Assembly (NCBI RefSeq): GCF_005145005.1
Contig: NZ_CP039712.1
Coordinates: 465,001 to 529,000 of the forward strand
Reading direction: 5' to 3'
Source: Vagococcus zengguangii
Lineage (GTDB): Bacteria; Bacillota; Bacilli; Lactobacillales; Vagococcaceae
Length of the DNA stretch: 64,000 bases
Shown: positions 54,629-64,000 of the stretch, piece by piece
How the letters are laid out: every line of letters begins with the position of its first letter
Position numbering within the stretch: the stretch's first letter is position 1
Notes under the pieces: model-generated
Told to the model about the DNA's origin: nothing
The model's database searches: none
Seen by the model: the letters and a program-made list of their open reading frames with translations, nothing else
Made by a program: the position numbers and the translations under genes

Positions 54629-56152
54629 TTATTGCGTTTTAAATTCTTTTTCGATTTGTAAACGTTGGACTTTCATCGTTGCTGTTCTTGGGATTTCTTC
54701 AAATGGTTTGATGATTGGGTGATTCAAGTGTGGTAGATCTTCGATTTGTTTCCACCAAGCATCCCAATCCATCTCTTCATCTGGTCCTAATGCAATAATT
54801 GGTTGTGGTAAATTATCTTTATCACGCACAATTACGACTTCGGCTAGGAAATCTAAGTTATCTAACAAATAATCTTCCAAGGCTAAGTTACTATTAATAT
54901 TCTTGATTAAATCGACTTGACGGTCTTTCAAGTATAGTTGACCGTTGTCATCAATCATTCCCCAGTCACCACTATCCCACCATTCGCCGTGAACGGTAGA
55001 TTGGAAACGGTCATCTTCTTTGTAGTAAGTTAAGGCGCGACCTTTAGATAAGAAGTGGATGTGCCCATCAGTATTAGCGGGTAATTCATTACCTTCTGGG
55101 TCAGCAATTCGAGCTTTGGTTAACCCTTCTAAACCAATTCCCATATTACGGGCGTTGTTGCTGTCAATTGTATCTAGAGTATGAGCTTTTAAAATCATCG
55201 GGCCACATTCACTTTGACCATAAACTTGTAGGAAGATAGGATCATTTGCTTTTGCGGCTTCTAAGAAAGTTTTCATTGTCCCGTTATTAATCGCGTCAAA
55301 AGTTGAGTGGAAGTATTTTAAGCTCGCGAAGGCTTCAGGGCGTGCTTTGGCTGTGAACGTCCATTGTACAAAGTTGTTAGGATGGGTTTCCATTGCGATT
55401 GGTTGATGTTTTTCGACCATATCAGCGACTACTTGGCTATCTGAACTACTAATTGGCATCATTGGGAAGCCCATCGCCATTAATGAAGATACCCCGATGT
55501 TAAAGCGAGAGTGAACAGGTGAGATATGGAACGCTACTAAACGTTTCGCTTCAATACGTGTAAAAATAGTACGTTGCCATAGGGTACGCCAACCCATTGA
55601 ATTCGCTGAGTGACAAATTAATTTTGGAATGCCTGTTGTACCGGATGTATGTGTCATGTAGCTAATTTGATCTAACGGTAAGATACCTTGTTCAACAGGA
55701 GTAGCTGGTTGTTCTAAGAGCTTCGCTACTTCAATTTTACGGTCCGCAGAACTATTGCTAATTGCTTCAACGACCTCTTTGGTTTCATCGTCAAATAAGA
55801 TAAAAGGATTTTCTAAACGGTCCACAAACACTTCCATTGTTTCAGTAGGGAAGTGGTAAGAAATCATTGCAGGTACTGCTCCTAAATAAGACGCAGCGAC
55901 TGCTAATAAATAAGTATCAAAGCGAGGGCTTTTGAAAATAATGATTTTATCTTCTTTTTTTACGCCAAGTCTAGCTAGTTGATACGCGCGTTTTTTAATA
56001 ATTTCTAAACTTTGCTCGTAAGTTGTATGGGTTCCTAATTCTGGAAATGAAGCAAGAACTTCATCAAAAATAATTGGAGTAGTCGGTGCTTCTTGAGCTG
56101 CGACTTGATAATTACTGTATAAATTCAATGGTTGATAACTCAAAATATCCAT
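54629..56152 (-). CDS. Orphan AMP-forming acyl/aryl ligase
   Basis: A 507-residue member of the ANL superfamily. AMP-binding loop THTSGTTGIPKL, A5 motif QVYGQSECGP, A7-like WWDSGDWGMID and the hinge/A8 KDRQVDLIKNINSN are clear. The C-terminal lid is short, and its Lys may be that of TATMKVQRLQ. The substrate is unknown. The N-terminus and the HISPVHSRFN region differ from MenE and acetyl-CoA synthetases. It stands alone with its own terminator, without a carrier protein gene nearby. Confidence 0.85.
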   Translation of the reverse strand: MDILSYQPLNLYSNYQVAAQEAPTTPIIFDEVLASFPELGTHTTYEQSLEIIKKRAYQLARLGVKKEDKIIIFKSPRFDTYLLAVAASYLGAVPAMISYHFPTETMEVFVDRLENPFILFDDETKEVVEAISNSSADRKIEVAKLLEQPATPVEQGILPLDQISYMTHTSGTTGIPKLICHSANSMGWRTLWQRTIFTRIEAKRLVAFHISPVHSRFNIGVSSLMAMGFPMMPISSSDSQVVADMVEKHQPIAMETHPNNFVQWTFTAKARPEAFASLKYFHSTFDAINNGTMKTFLEAAKANDPIFLQVYGQSECGPMILKAHTLDTIDSNNARNMGIGLEGLTKARIADPEGNELPANTDGHIHFLSKGRALTYYKEDDRFQSTVHGEWWDSGDWGMIDDNGQLYLKDRQVDLIKNINSNLALEDYLLDNLDFLAEVVIVRDKDNLPQPIIALGPDEEMDWDAWWKQIEDLPHLNHPIIKPFEEIPRTATMKVQRLQIEKEFKTQ

Positions 56153-56250
56153 TAAAACCCTTCTTTCTATTCATCATTTATTTGGTTATTATGTGAAATA
56201 ACTAACAAGTATTATAACATTAATAAACATTGTTTTTGAAGATTAAAAAC

Positions 56251-56280
56251 AAAAAAATGAGCTGTTTTTTCAGCTCATTT
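56251..56280 (-). terminator. Terminator of the permease gene (minus strand)
   Basis: On the minus strand AAATGAGCTG pairs with CAGCTCATTT around AAAAAA, followed by TTTT. Confidence 0.88.
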
Positions 56281-56289
56281 GATAAGTGT

Positions 56290-57600
56290 CTACTTTTTTT
56301 GTTTGAAATAGTAAACGGGTAGACCAAGTACCGTTAGAAGAATGCCGACTAATGCTAATGATGTTTGAGTAAATAGGGTGTTAATGACAATAAATAGTCC
56401 CCCTAAAATTGCTACTAGCGGTATTACCGGATAAAGTGGTACTTTATAAGGTCGCGCTAAATCGGGTTCCCTTTTTCTTAATATAAAAACTGCAACAAAA
56501 GTTAGTGTATAAAAAATCCAAATAACAAAGACTAACATGTCAGTGAGTAAGTCAAAACTGCCAGAAAACATCATCAAAATGGCAATGGCTAAAATGACCA
56601 AACTACTATTAAAAGGTACTTTTGTTTTGTTTGTTAATTTTAAGAAAAATTGATTGAATGGTAGTAATTGACGTTCAGCCATAGCAAAAGGCACGCGCAT
56701 ACCTGTCATCGTATAGCCGTTAATCCCACCGTATACCGAAATTAGGATGCCAAGCGTAACCAGCTTTCCGCCCAATTGTCCAAATAAAACTTTAGCAGCA
56801 TCGCTTGAGGCGTTGCTGTTTCCTGCAATATCACTCATAGGTAGTGCAAAGAGTAACGCTAAATTCATCAACAAGTAAACGATCATGACAAAGAATAGTC
56901 CTAATGAAATCGCTTTGGGTAAATCTTTTTTAGGATTTTTCATTTCGCCGGCAATATTACCAACTAAAATCCAACCATCATAAGCAAACATCGTAGCTAA
57001 TAAGCCATTTCCGAGTTTTGACCATAGACTTCCTGAAGCCGTTATTGAATCTGGTAGGAGGCTAACATCCACTGTATGAGGTGTCATCAAGCCAAAAATG
57101 ATAATTAAAAAGAGAGGGATTAATTTGAAAATGGTTGTGATAGATTGAAAAGCACCACCAATTTTTGCCCCAAGTAAATTAATTAAGGTAATCGAAGTTG
57201 CACATAATATAGCGATGATTATTAATAACTGCTCGTTCAAATGGAACAAGTTGATAAACTGCGTCGCAAAAATAATCGATAATGCCGCAATGTTGGCTGG
57301 AAAGTACACGATTGTTTGTGCCCACCCTAAAAGGAAAGAAGCTAATTTGCCATAAGCACGTTCGATATAAACCATCATACCACCAGTTTTTGGGATTGAG
57401 GCAGCTAATTCGGCGCCAGTTAGTCCGGCACAAATAGAAATAATGCCACCTAATAGCCAAGCAATTAGCCCTAGTGATTCGTTGTCTGTTAAAGAATAAA
57501 CGGTTGCTGATTTAAAGAATACCCCTGCACCAATCACAGTTCCCATTACAGTTGCTAGCGCTGGAAAGAAGGTAATTTCTTTTTTTAATTCTGATTTCAT
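56290..57600 (-). CDS. APC-superfamily amino acid permease (SteT/LAT-like)
   Basis: A 436-residue, 12-helix permease. The first helix carries GTVIGAGVFF, the substrate-binding signature of APC transporters, and the helix 6 segment FAYDGWILVGNIAGEMKNPKKDLPKAI matches the LAT (SteT, serine/threonine exchanger) subgroup. It is divergent from kbl-tdh, making serine or threonine a reasonable substrate, by inference. It is followed by a terminator. Confidence 0.88.
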   Translation of the reverse strand: MKSELKKEITFFPALATVMGTVIGAGVFFKSATVYSLTDNESLGLIAWLLGGIISICAGLTGAELAASIPKTGGMMVYIERAYGKLASFLLGWAQTIVYFPANIAALSIIFATQFINLFHLNEQLLIIIAILCATSITLINLLGAKIGGAFQSITTIFKLIPLFLIIIFGLMTPHTVDVSLLPDSITASGSLWSKLGNGLLATMFAYDGWILVGNIAGEMKNPKKDLPKAISLGLFFVMIVYLLMNLALLFALPMSDIAGNSNASSDAAKVLFGQLGGKLVTLGILISVYGGINGYTMTGMRVPFAMAERQLLPFNQFFLKLTNKTKVPFNSSLVILAIAILMMFSGSFDLLTDMLVFVIWIFYTLTFVAVFILRKREPDLARPYKVPLYPVIPLVAILGGLFIVINTLFTQTSLALVGILLTVLGLPVYYFKQKK

Positions 57601-57696
57601 AAATCCCCCTAATGATACTAAGATTGAAAAAAATATTATATCACAAGCTTTAATAAGATAGAAAACATAATTTTTTTAGCGTGATCATAAAAGTAA

Positions 57697-57725
57697 TTGT
57701 AAACGTTTCAATTGTTGGTTAGAAT
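57697..57725 (+). promoter_or_regulatory. Promoter of kbl-tdh with overlapping cre-like site
   Basis: TTGTAA (57697-57702) and TAGAAT (57720-57725) are 17 bp apart. TTGTAAACGTTTCAAT (57697-57712) matches the CcpA cre consensus WTGNAANCGNWNNCWW at all but one fixed base and covers the -35, where binding would repress. Confidence 0.5.
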
Positions 57726-57776
57726 GGATGTATTAAGATTGTCCGAATAATTAAGGATAATTGAAGGAGGAACATT

Positions 57777-58967
57777 ATGGTGGCTGATAGTTTAGCAAGA
57801 TTTTTAGAAGAAAATTTAATCGCGTTGAATGACAAAGGATTATTCAATACGATTGATGTGATTGAAGGGGCAAATGGTCCAGAAATCATGATTGAAGGGC
57901 GCAAGTTGATTAACTTTGCTTCCAATAACTATTTAGGTTTTGCGACACATCCAGAATTAATTAAAGCTGAAATTGAAGCAGCTGAAACATACGGTGTTGG
58001 TGCAGGAGCAGTGCGCACCATTAATGGCACATTAGATATTCACCGTGCCTTAGAACAAAAAATAGCCGAATTTAAAGGAACCGAAGATGCGATTGCTTTT
58101 CAATCAGGTTTCAACTGTAATATGGGAGCTATCTCAGCTGTGATGAAAAAAGGTGACGCGATCTTATCAGATGAGTTAAACCATGCCTCTATTATTGATG
58201 GTTGTCGTTTATCTGGCGCAAAGATTATTCGTGTCAAACACCAAGACATGGCTGATTTAGAGGCTAAAGCCAAAGAAGTGACCGAAAGTGGCGAGTACAA
58301 TAAAGTCATGTACATTACTGATGGTGTTTTTTCTATGGATGGCGACGTGGCTAAAATAGACGAAATCGTCTCCATTGCCAAAAAATACAATCTAATTACG
58401 TATGTTGATGACGCGCACGGCTCAGGTGTGATGGGGGCAGGTGCTGGGACGGTTAAACATTTCCACATGCAAGAACATATTGATTTCCAAATGGGGACTC
58501 TCTCAAAAGCTATTGGTGTAGTGGGTGGCTATGTAGCCGGTTCTAAACAATTAATTACTTGGTTGAAATCACAAGCGCGCCCGTTCCTGTTTTCAACCTC
58601 GTTAACACCGGGAGCAGCGGCTGCGGCCTTAAAATCAATTGAATTGATGCAAAATAATCCTGAGTATGTTGAGAAACTGTGGGAAAACGCTAATTACTTT
58701 AAAGGAAAATTACAAGCCATTGGCTACGATATTGGTGTATCTGAAACACCGATTACCCCAGTAATTATAGGTGATGAAGCGCTAGCCCAAACATTCTCAA
58801 AAGCGTTAATCGAAGCCGGCGTTTATGCTAAACCGATTGTCTATCCAACCGTCCCTCTAGGAACAGGTCGTATTCGTAATATGCCAAATGCAGCGCATAC
58901 AAAAGAGATGATGGACCACGCCTTAGCAATATACGCAAAAGTCGGCAAAGAGCTTGGGATTATTTAA
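57777..58967 (+). CDS. kbl: 2-Amino-3-ketobutyrate CoA ligase (glycine C-acetyltransferase)
   Basis: A 396-residue PLP enzyme cleaving 2-amino-3-ketobutyrate with CoA to glycine and acetyl-CoA. PLP Lys in [13 protein letters not shown], cofactor Asp/His in [12 protein letters not shown], and FASNNYLG near the N-terminus. Among alpha-oxoamine synthases (BioF, HemA), the adjacent threonine dehydrogenase points to KBL. GAAGGAGG lies before the ATG. It forms an operon with tdh (35-bp gap). Confidence 0.93.
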   Translation: MVADSLARFLEENLIALNDKGLFNTIDVIEGANGPEIMIEGRKLINFASNNYLGFATHPELIKAEIEAAETYGVGAGAVRTINGTLDIHRALEQKIAEFKGTEDAIAFQSGFNCNMGAISAVMKKGDAILSDELNHASIIDGCRLSGAKIIRVKHQDMADLEAKAKEVTESGEYNKVMYITDGVFSMDGDVAKIDEIVSIAKKYNLITYVDDAHGSGVMGAGAGTVKHFHMQEHIDFQMGTLSKAIGVVGGYVAGSKQLITWLKSQARPFLFSTSLTPGAAAAALKSIELMQNNPEYVEKLWENANYFKGKLQAIGYDIGVSETPITPVIIGDEALAQTFSKALIEAGVYAKPIVYPTVPLGTGRIRNMPNAAHTKEMMDHALAIYAKVGKELGII

Positions 58968-59002
58968 CTAATTGCACTAAAAAATAGAATAGGAGCAAAC
59001 AT

Positions 59003-59986
59003 ATGAGAAGAATTTTAGTAACGGGTAGCTTAGGTCAAATCGGATCAGAATTAGTCGAGCGTTTGCGTCAAGATTTTGGGATAGAGAATGTTATAGCGAC
59101 TGATATTCGTCAACCCATTAACAATCCAGTAGTAGATAACGGTATTTTTGAATTGTTGGACGTCATGGATTATCAAGCGATGCGTGAAATGGTCGCAAGT
59201 TATCAAGTCGATACGTTAATTCACTTGGCAGCCTTACTTTCAGCTGTTGCGGAAGCGAAACCTCAAGTTGGCTGGGAGCTTAATATGGGGGGATTAGTGA
59301 ATGCCTTAGAAGTTGCCCGTGAGTTTAATTTGAAATTCTTCACGCCTAGTTCGATTGGGGCTTTTGGGCCAAATACCCCTAAAGACCAAACGCCACAAGA
59401 CACGATTCAACGTCCGACAACGATGTATGGTGTAACCAAAGTAGCGGGAGAATTGCTATGTGATTATTATTATGAAAAATTTGGGGTCGATACGCGTGGG
59501 GTTCGCTTCCCAGGATTAATTTCTTATAAAACATTACCGGGTGGCGGTACGACTGATTATGCCGTGGATATTTACTATGCTGCTTTACAAAAAGGACATT
59601 ATGATTGCTTTATTGCCCCGGGTACGTTAATGGATATGATGTATATGCCTGATGCGATTGATGCGATTATTCAATTGATGACAGTTGAACCGGAAAAATT
59701 AATTCATCGTAACGCCTTTAATATTTCAGCGATGAGTTTTGACCCTGAAATGATTAAAACGTCTATTCAAAAAGTTATGCCGGAATTTACGATGACTTAT
59801 CAAGTCGATCCAGTTCGACAAACGATTGCCGAATCATGGCCGAACAGTATTGATTCGAGTTGCGCGATTAAGGAGTGGGGATTTGCGCCTAAGTATGATT
59901 TAGATGCGATGACGTGTGAGATGCTTACAAAATTAAGTGAAAAATTTAAGACAGAAAAAACTAAAATGAGAGAATTTTCATTGTAA
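59003..59986 (+). CDS. tdh: L-threonine 3-dehydrogenase, SDR type
   Basis: A 327-residue NAD-dependent epimerase/dehydratase-family protein. NAD motif GSLGQIG at the N-terminus, catalytic YGVTK (Tyr-x-x-x-Lys), and RFPGLISY plus the [10 protein letters not shown] segment fit the short-chain-type threonine dehydrogenases, not the zinc type. It oxidises threonine to 2-amino-3-ketobutyrate, which KBL then cleaves. AATAGGAG precedes the ATG. No terminator separates it from the thrS promoter. Confidence 0.9.
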   Translation: MRRILVTGSLGQIGSELVERLRQDFGIENVIATDIRQPINNPVVDNGIFELLDVMDYQAMREMVASYQVDTLIHLAALLSAVAEAKPQVGWELNMGGLVNALEVAREFNLKFFTPSSIGAFGPNTPKDQTPQDTIQRPTTMYGVTKVAGELLCDYYYEKFGVDTRGVRFPGLISYKTLPGGGTTDYAVDIYYAALQKGHYDCFIAPGTLMDMMYMPDAIDAIIQLMTVEPEKLIHRNAFNISAMSFDPEMIKTSIQKVMPEFTMTYQVDPVRQTIAESWPNSIDSSCAIKEWGFAPKYDLDAMTCEMLTKLSEKFKTEKTKMREFSL

Positions 59987-59998
59987 CATTTTTTATAA

Positions 59999-60027
59999 TT
60001 GTCAGATTTTCGAGTCTGTGTTATAGT
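59999..60027 (+). promoter_or_regulatory. Promoter of thrS
   Basis: TTGTCA (59999-60004) and TATAGT (60022-60027) with an exact 17-bp spacer, directly upstream of the T-box leader. Confidence 0.75.
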
Positions 60028-60033
60028 GGATTC

Positions 60034-60280
60034 AATCAGATAGCTATATCAGATAAAAGACACCTGAATTTGCACGCGTACTGTTAGAGAGGGAAATCCT
60101 GGCTGAAAATTTCCTAGTATAGCACAAAGGATGACCACTTTTTAGAATTTGGTTGAAACCAAGTCGGCAGGCGCCGTTATCGCATAATGAGTAGGGACTC
60201 AGTGTCTCTAAATTTAGGTGGAACCACGAAGTCAATTCGTCCTAATATTCCTATAACGGGAATATTAGGGCTTTTTTTAT
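60034..60280 (+). promoter_or_regulatory. T-box riboswitch (threonine) in the thrS leader
   Basis: The T-box core AGGTGGAACCACGAAG (60216-60231) is followed by a terminator CCTAATATTCC / GGAATATTAGG with TTTTTTT (60241-60278). The antiterminator can form between the T-box and the following TTCGTCC side. Stem I carries a distal GCTG-type loop and a candidate threonine specifier codon ACC at 60134-60136 (ATG-ACC-ACT). Uncharged tRNA-Thr would stabilise read-through into thrS. Confidence 0.92.
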
Positions 60281-60308
60281 TTTCTAAAAACAATAAGGGG
60301 GACAAAAT

Positions 60309-62252
60309 ATGTCAGAAATTAAAATTACTTTCCCAGATGGCGCAGTCAAAGAGTTCGCAGCAGGCGTTTCAACTTTCGACATCGCTGAAAGTATCAGCAA
60401 AAGTTTAGCAAAAAAAGCCTTAGCAGGTAAATTTAATGGTGAGCTAGTTGATTTAGTTCGTCCATTAGAAGTTGATGGCTCAATTGAAATCATCACACCA
60501 GACCATGAAGATGCACTAGGTATCTTACGTCACTCAACCGCTCATTTAATGGCCAATGCGATTCGTCGTATTTATCCAAACGTTCACTTTGGGGTTGGTC
60601 CAGCGATTGAAAATGGTTTTTACTATGATACAGATAATGGTGAATCACCTATTTCAGAAGAAGATTTACCATTAATCGAAGCCAAAATGATGGAAATTGT
60701 GAAAGAAAACAATCCAATCGTCCGTAAAGAAGTGTCACGTGCTGAAGCGTTAGAATTATTTAAAGAAGATCCATACAAAGTCGAATTAATTACCGACTTA
60801 CCAGAAGATGAAATTATCACAGTTTACGACCAAGGGGATTTCGTTGATTTATGTCGTGGGGTTCACGTGCCAAGTACTGGTCGCATTCAAGTCTTCAAAC
60901 TATTATCAGTAGCAGGTGCTTACTGGAGAGGTAACTCAGACAATAAGATGATGCAACGTGTTTACGGAACTGCTTTCTTCGATAAAAAAGCCTTAAAAGA
61001 AGATATGCAACGCCGTGAAGAAGCCAAAGAACGTGACCACCGTAAATTAGGGAAAGAACTAGATTTATTCATGGTAAACCCTGAAGTTGGTTCTGGTTTA
61101 CCATTCTGGTTACCAAAAGGTGCGACAATCCGTCGTACTATCGAACGTTACATTACGGATAAAGAAATCAGCTTAGGTTACCAACACGTTTACACACCCA
61201 TTATGGCAAATGTGGAATTATACAAAACATCTGGTCACTGGGATCACTATCATGAAGACATGTTCCCACCAATGGATATGGGTGACGGTGAAATGTTAGT
61301 TTTACGTCCGATGAACTGCCCTCACCACATGATGGTTTACAAAAACGATATCCACAGCTACCGCGAATTACCAATTCGTATCGCTGAATTAGGCATGATG
61401 CACCGTTATGAAAAATCAGGTGCATTATCAGGATTACAACGTGTACGTGAAATGACATTAAATGATGGTCATACATTTGTTCGTCCAGACCAAATTAAAG
61501 ACGAATTCAAACGTACATTACATTTAATGACAGAAGTTTATGCTGACTTTAATATTACTGATTACCGTTTCCGTTTAAGCTACCGTGATCCAGAAAATAC
61601 TGAAAAATACTTTGATGATGATGAGATGTGGATTAAAGCAGAAGCGATGCTGAAAGAAGCAATGGATGACTTAGGTTTAGAGTACTTCGAAGCAACTGGT
61701 GAAGCAGCCTTTTACGGTCCTAAATTAGACGTTCAAGTTAAGACAGCTTTAGGAATTGAAGAAACACTATCAACTATCCAATTGGACTTCTTATTACCTG
61801 AACGTTTTGACTTAACTTACGTAGGTGAAGATGGTGAAAATAATCACCGTCCAGTCGTTATCCACCGTGGAATTGTTTCTACTATGGAACGTTTCGTGGC
61901 GCATTTGACTGAAGTTCACAAAGGGGCATTCCCAACTTGGTTATCACCAGTTCAAGGAACAATCATCCCAGTTAACTTAGACTTACATAGTGATTTTGCT
62001 TACCAAGTCAAAGAAAAATTAGTGGCTCACGGCTTACGTTTTGACGTGGATGCTCGTAACGAAAAAATGGGTTACAAGATTCGTGAATCACAAACACAAA
62101 AAATCCCTTATCAAGTTGTTGTAGGGGACAAAGAATTAGAAGAAGGCACTGTTAACGTTCGCCGCTATGGTAGCAAAGAAACAGCAACTGTAGCCGTTGA
62201 CGAATTCGTAGCCAACGTAGTAGCCGAAGTGAAGAATTTTAGTAGAAATTAG
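60309..62252 (+). CDS. thrS: Threonine--tRNA ligase
   Basis: A 647-residue class II synthetase. TGS domain (1-62), editing domain with [11 protein letters not shown] (zinc-like His pair) and CRGVHVPS, catalytic core with [13 protein letters not shown] (zinc Cys and His), motif 2 [18 protein letters not shown] and motif 3 [11 protein letters not shown]. Anticodon domain at about 545-647. GGGG precedes the ATG. Regulated by the T-box. Hairpin repeats begin directly after its stop. Confidence 0.97.
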   Translation: MSEIKITFPDGAVKEFAAGVSTFDIAESISKSLAKKALAGKFNGELVDLVRPLEVDGSIEIITPDHEDALGILRHSTAHLMANAIRRIYPNVHFGVGPAIENGFYYDTDNGESPISEEDLPLIEAKMMEIVKENNPIVRKEVSRAEALELFKEDPYKVELITDLPEDEIITVYDQGDFVDLCRGVHVPSTGRIQVFKLLSVAGAYWRGNSDNKMMQRVYGTAFFDKKALKEDMQRREEAKERDHRKLGKELDLFMVNPEVGSGLPFWLPKGATIRRTIERYITDKEISLGYQHVYTPIMANVELYKTSGHWDHYHEDMFPPMDMGDGEMLVLRPMNCPHHMMVYKNDIHSYRELPIRIAELGMMHRYEKSGALSGLQRVREMTLNDGHTFVRPDQIKDEFKRTLHLMTEVYADFNITDYRFRLSYRDPENTEKYFDDDEMWIKAEAMLKEAMDDLGLEYFEATGEAAFYGPKLDVQVKTALGIEETLSTIQLDFLLPERFDLTYVGEDGENNHRPVVIHRGIVSTMERFVAHLTEVHKGAFPTWLSPVQGTIIPVNLDLHSDFAYQVKEKLVAHGLRFDVDARNEKMGYKIRESQTQKIPYQVVVGDKELEEGTVNVRRYGSKETATVAVDEFVANVVAEVKNFSRN

Positions 62253-62580
62253 AGTGATTGAATGAGCGCTTAGCTTTCGAGTAATATGCGCACGATGACG
62301 AAAATTGTGTAACAATTTTTGAGAGTCGTGCCATATTACCGAGGAAGTTGCTCATGAAATCCGGATTAAGTTAGAGTGATTGAAAGCGCGCTTAGCTCCG
62401 ATAAAAATCTCAAATACGACGAAAATATTGTAAATGTTTTTGAGAGTATTTAGATTTTTATGAGGAGTTGCGCTTGAAATCCGGATTACATAAGGTACTT
62501 GAAAGAGCTACTCTTGAAAGCTCGTCAATTAGAGTGATTGAATGAGCGTTTAGCTTCCGAGTAATAAGCGCACGTTGCTT
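62253..62580 (+). repeat. Hairpin repeat cluster C (two full units, one deletion derivative, one half unit)
   Basis: C1 (62253-62368) and C2 (62373-62488) are complete hairpins ending GAAATCCGGATTA. C1 has the arm block TAATATG...GCACGA with mate TCGTG...CATATTA. C2 has TAAAAATCT...AAATAC with GTATTT...AGATTTTTA. C3 (62494-62527) joins the left end GGTACTTGAAAGAG directly to the right end CTACTCTTGAAAGCTCG, as if the inner hairpin were deleted. C4 (62531-62580) is a left half. The cluster follows thrS in its sense orientation. Confidence 0.85.
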
Positions 62581-62613
62581 ATTAAACTCTCTCTTAACAC
62601 GCTAAATATTATC

Positions 62614-62655
62614 CAAAAGTGAGTGGGTATTGTTGCCTGCTCACTTTTGCTTTTA
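62614..62655 (+). terminator. Probable thrS terminator beyond the repeats
   Basis: AAAAGTGAG pairs with CTCACTTTT with inner GGG/CCT pairing, followed by GCTTTT. It lies 360 bp after the thrS stop, so the repeats would be in the thrS 3' untranslated region. Confidence 0.7.
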
Positions 62656-62748
62656 AAGAATCTATTTAAATTGTTTAAATTGCTTTTTTTTTTGCCGGTC
62701 ATTATGTAAAATGAGTAGGTATAGTGACAAGGAAGGAACAATATCGTC

Positions 62749-64000
62749 ATGAAAAAAATCAATAAATTATCAAAAGAAACAATGAATAAAAAGCTATCTT
62801 CCATCCCTTTTCGATTGAATGTTCTGTTTTTTATTGTGTTTGGTTTGTTTGTTGCGCTAATTGGTCAATTAGCTTATCTACAAATTTTTAACAAGGACTA
62901 TTTTGTCGATCGGATTAAATCAGGAGCAACAAGTGTGGTAGAAAGTCAAGCACCTCGCGGGATGATTTATGATGCGAACGGAAAAGTTCTCGTAAGTAAT
63001 AAAGCGAAATCAGCGATTATTTTTACAAAAGGTAAAAATATGACAGCTGAACAAATACTACAGGCTGTCTATCAAATAAATGATATTATTACTGTCACAC
63101 CTGATAAGTTATCAAAACGTGATAAACAAGATTTTTGGTTGGCGAGTGAAGAAAATATCAAAACCGCGCGCGCACGTTTTACTGACAAAGAAAAAGAAAC
63201 GGCTAAACAATTAAGTAATGCGGAAGAATATCAAATGGTTGTCGAGAAAGTGACCGATGAGGATATTGATTTTAATGACCGTCAATTAGCCGCTGCGTCA
63301 ATTTTTAAAAGAATCAATGCTGCGTACGCGTTACAACCGATTTTTATTAAGAATGAAGGGGTAACGAAAGAAGAAATCGCCCTAGTTGGGGAAAATCGTA
63401 CGAAGATTCCAGGATTATCAACTGGCTATGATTGGGAACGTGAATATCCAGAAGACGGTATGTTGAAAACAGTTTTAGGAACAGTTTCAACAGATAAATC
63501 AGGGTTGCCTGATTCAAGCTTAGATTCTTATTTAGCAAAAGGATACTCATTAAATGATCGAGTTGGGATTAGTTATATTGAAAAAGCCTATGAATCTGTG
63601 CTTAAAGGAAGTAAAACACGTTCTGAAGTTAAACTTAATGATCAAAATGAAATTACTGATCAACGTGAAGTTTTTGCAGGACAAAAAGGCGAAAACTTAA
63701 TGTTAACTATTGACATTGATTTCCAAAATAAAGTGGAAGACATTGTTGAATCAGAGTATCGTCGTGTGATGTCTGAAGGGAAAGCCCAGTATTCAGAAGG
63801 AGCTTACGCCGTTGCGATTAATCCACAAACGGGTGAAGTATTGTCGATGGTTGGCTTTCAAAAAGATGAAGATGGTGAGTTAAGTGATGATACACTAGGA
63901 ACGATTAATAAAGCTTTCGTACCAGGGTCAAGTATTAAGGGAGCTACTATTATGGCGGGGTATCAAAATGGTGTTTTACAGCCTAATGAAACCTTAATTG
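62749..64000 (+). CDS. Class B penicillin-binding protein (PBP2-like), 5' part
   Basis: 417 codons are visible and the frame is open to the window end. The order is a short cytoplasmic N-terminus, membrane helix (NVLFFIVFGLFVALIGQLAYL, about residues 24-45) and the PBP dimerisation domain beginning APRGMIYDANGKVLVSN. The transpeptidase domain follows (EGAYAVAINPQTGEVLSMVGF), with the SxxK active-site motif in PGSSIKGATI. The plan matches the enterococcal/lactococcal PBP2b-type elongation transpeptidases, working with RodA. AAGGAAGGA precedes the ATG at 62749. Confidence 0.92.
   Translation, partial: MKKINKLSKETMNKKLSSIPFRLNVLFFIVFGLFVALIGQLAYLQIFNKDYFVDRIKSGATSVVESQAPRGMIYDANGKVLVSNKAKSAIIFTKGKNMTAEQILQAVYQINDIITVTPDKLSKRDKQDFWLASEENIKTARARFTDKEKETAKQLSNAEEYQMVVEKVTDEDIDFNDRQLAAASIFKRINAAYALQPIFIKNEGVTKEEIALVGENRTKIPGLSTGYDWEREYPEDGMLKTVLGTVSTDKSGLPDSSLDSYLAKGYSLNDRVGISYIEKAYESVLKGSKTRSEVKLNDQNEITDQREVFAGQKGENLMLTIDIDFQNKVEDIVESEYRRVMSEGKAQYSEGAYAVAINPQTGEVLSMVGFQKDEDGELSDDTLGTINKAFVPGSSIKGATIMAGYQNGVLQPNETLI

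Noticed and set aside
62550-62804. A minus-strand 84-codon frame before the PBP gene
   Set aside because: It overlaps repeat DNA, a terminator and the start of the penicillin-binding protein gene in antisense.

Overview
The window reads as a chromosomal segment of a low-GC Firmicute in the Lactobacillales, most like Enterococcaceae (Vagococcus or Enterococcus relatives). Supporting signs are AT-rich DNA with strong AGGAGG ribosome sites, the gene order tadA-ffs-dnaX-ybaB-recR-tmk-darA-holB-ricT-yabA-rsmI, class Ib nrdHIEF, Spx and MecA, a T-box before thrS, and a WxL-type surface protein cluster. The genus is inferred; no 16S gene is present. Nearly the whole window is coding, with no rRNA or tRNA gene seen.

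Layout. 1-8.8 kb: end of an M42 aminopeptidase, a YhfI-type hydrolase with lipoate ligase, an 833-residue membrane-anchored repeat protein, trpS, spx, mecA and a HAD nucleotidase. 8.9-12.7 kb: nrdHIEF on the minus strand behind a promoter with a pair of NrdR boxes and a small DnaA-box cluster. 13-16.2 kb: an Rrf2 regulator and a YhgE/Pip membrane protein. 16.4-21.4 kb: a Tim44-like protein, tadA, the SRP RNA and a ydjG/ydjH/ydjI-like membrane-stress operon without pspA. 21.6-28.7 kb: the replication/repair run from dnaX to rsmI.

29.2-38.5 kb is an accessory surface cluster: three proteins with WxL motifs (one with a lectin-like domain), three DUF916/DUF3324 membrane proteins, a small sortase-type protein with an FPQTN motif, and an Mga-like regulator. 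An intact IS3-family element (39,366-40,887) lies next to it and has split the transcription terminator of a DUF1002 secreted protein gene. After an unknown Cys-motif protein and a cold-shock gene comes the menB-E-F-D-H-C operon with divergent menI. Together these cover every step from chorismate to 1,4-dihydroxy-2-naphthoate. An exported lipoprotein flavin reductase follows, a likely user of quinone-derived electrons outside the membrane.

53.3-62.3 kb holds an MFS transporter, an orphan AMP-forming ligase, an amino-acid permease divergent from the threonine-degrading kbl-tdh pair, and thrS with its T-box leader. The window ends inside a class B penicillin-binding protein gene (62,749 onward).

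The most unusual structure is a dispersed family of about 117-bp hairpin repeats at 18.0, 23.8 and 62.4 kb. Nine full or partial copies are seen. Every cluster sits directly after a stop codon in the sense orientation of that gene. The middle arm blocks differ between copies but stay complementary within each copy.
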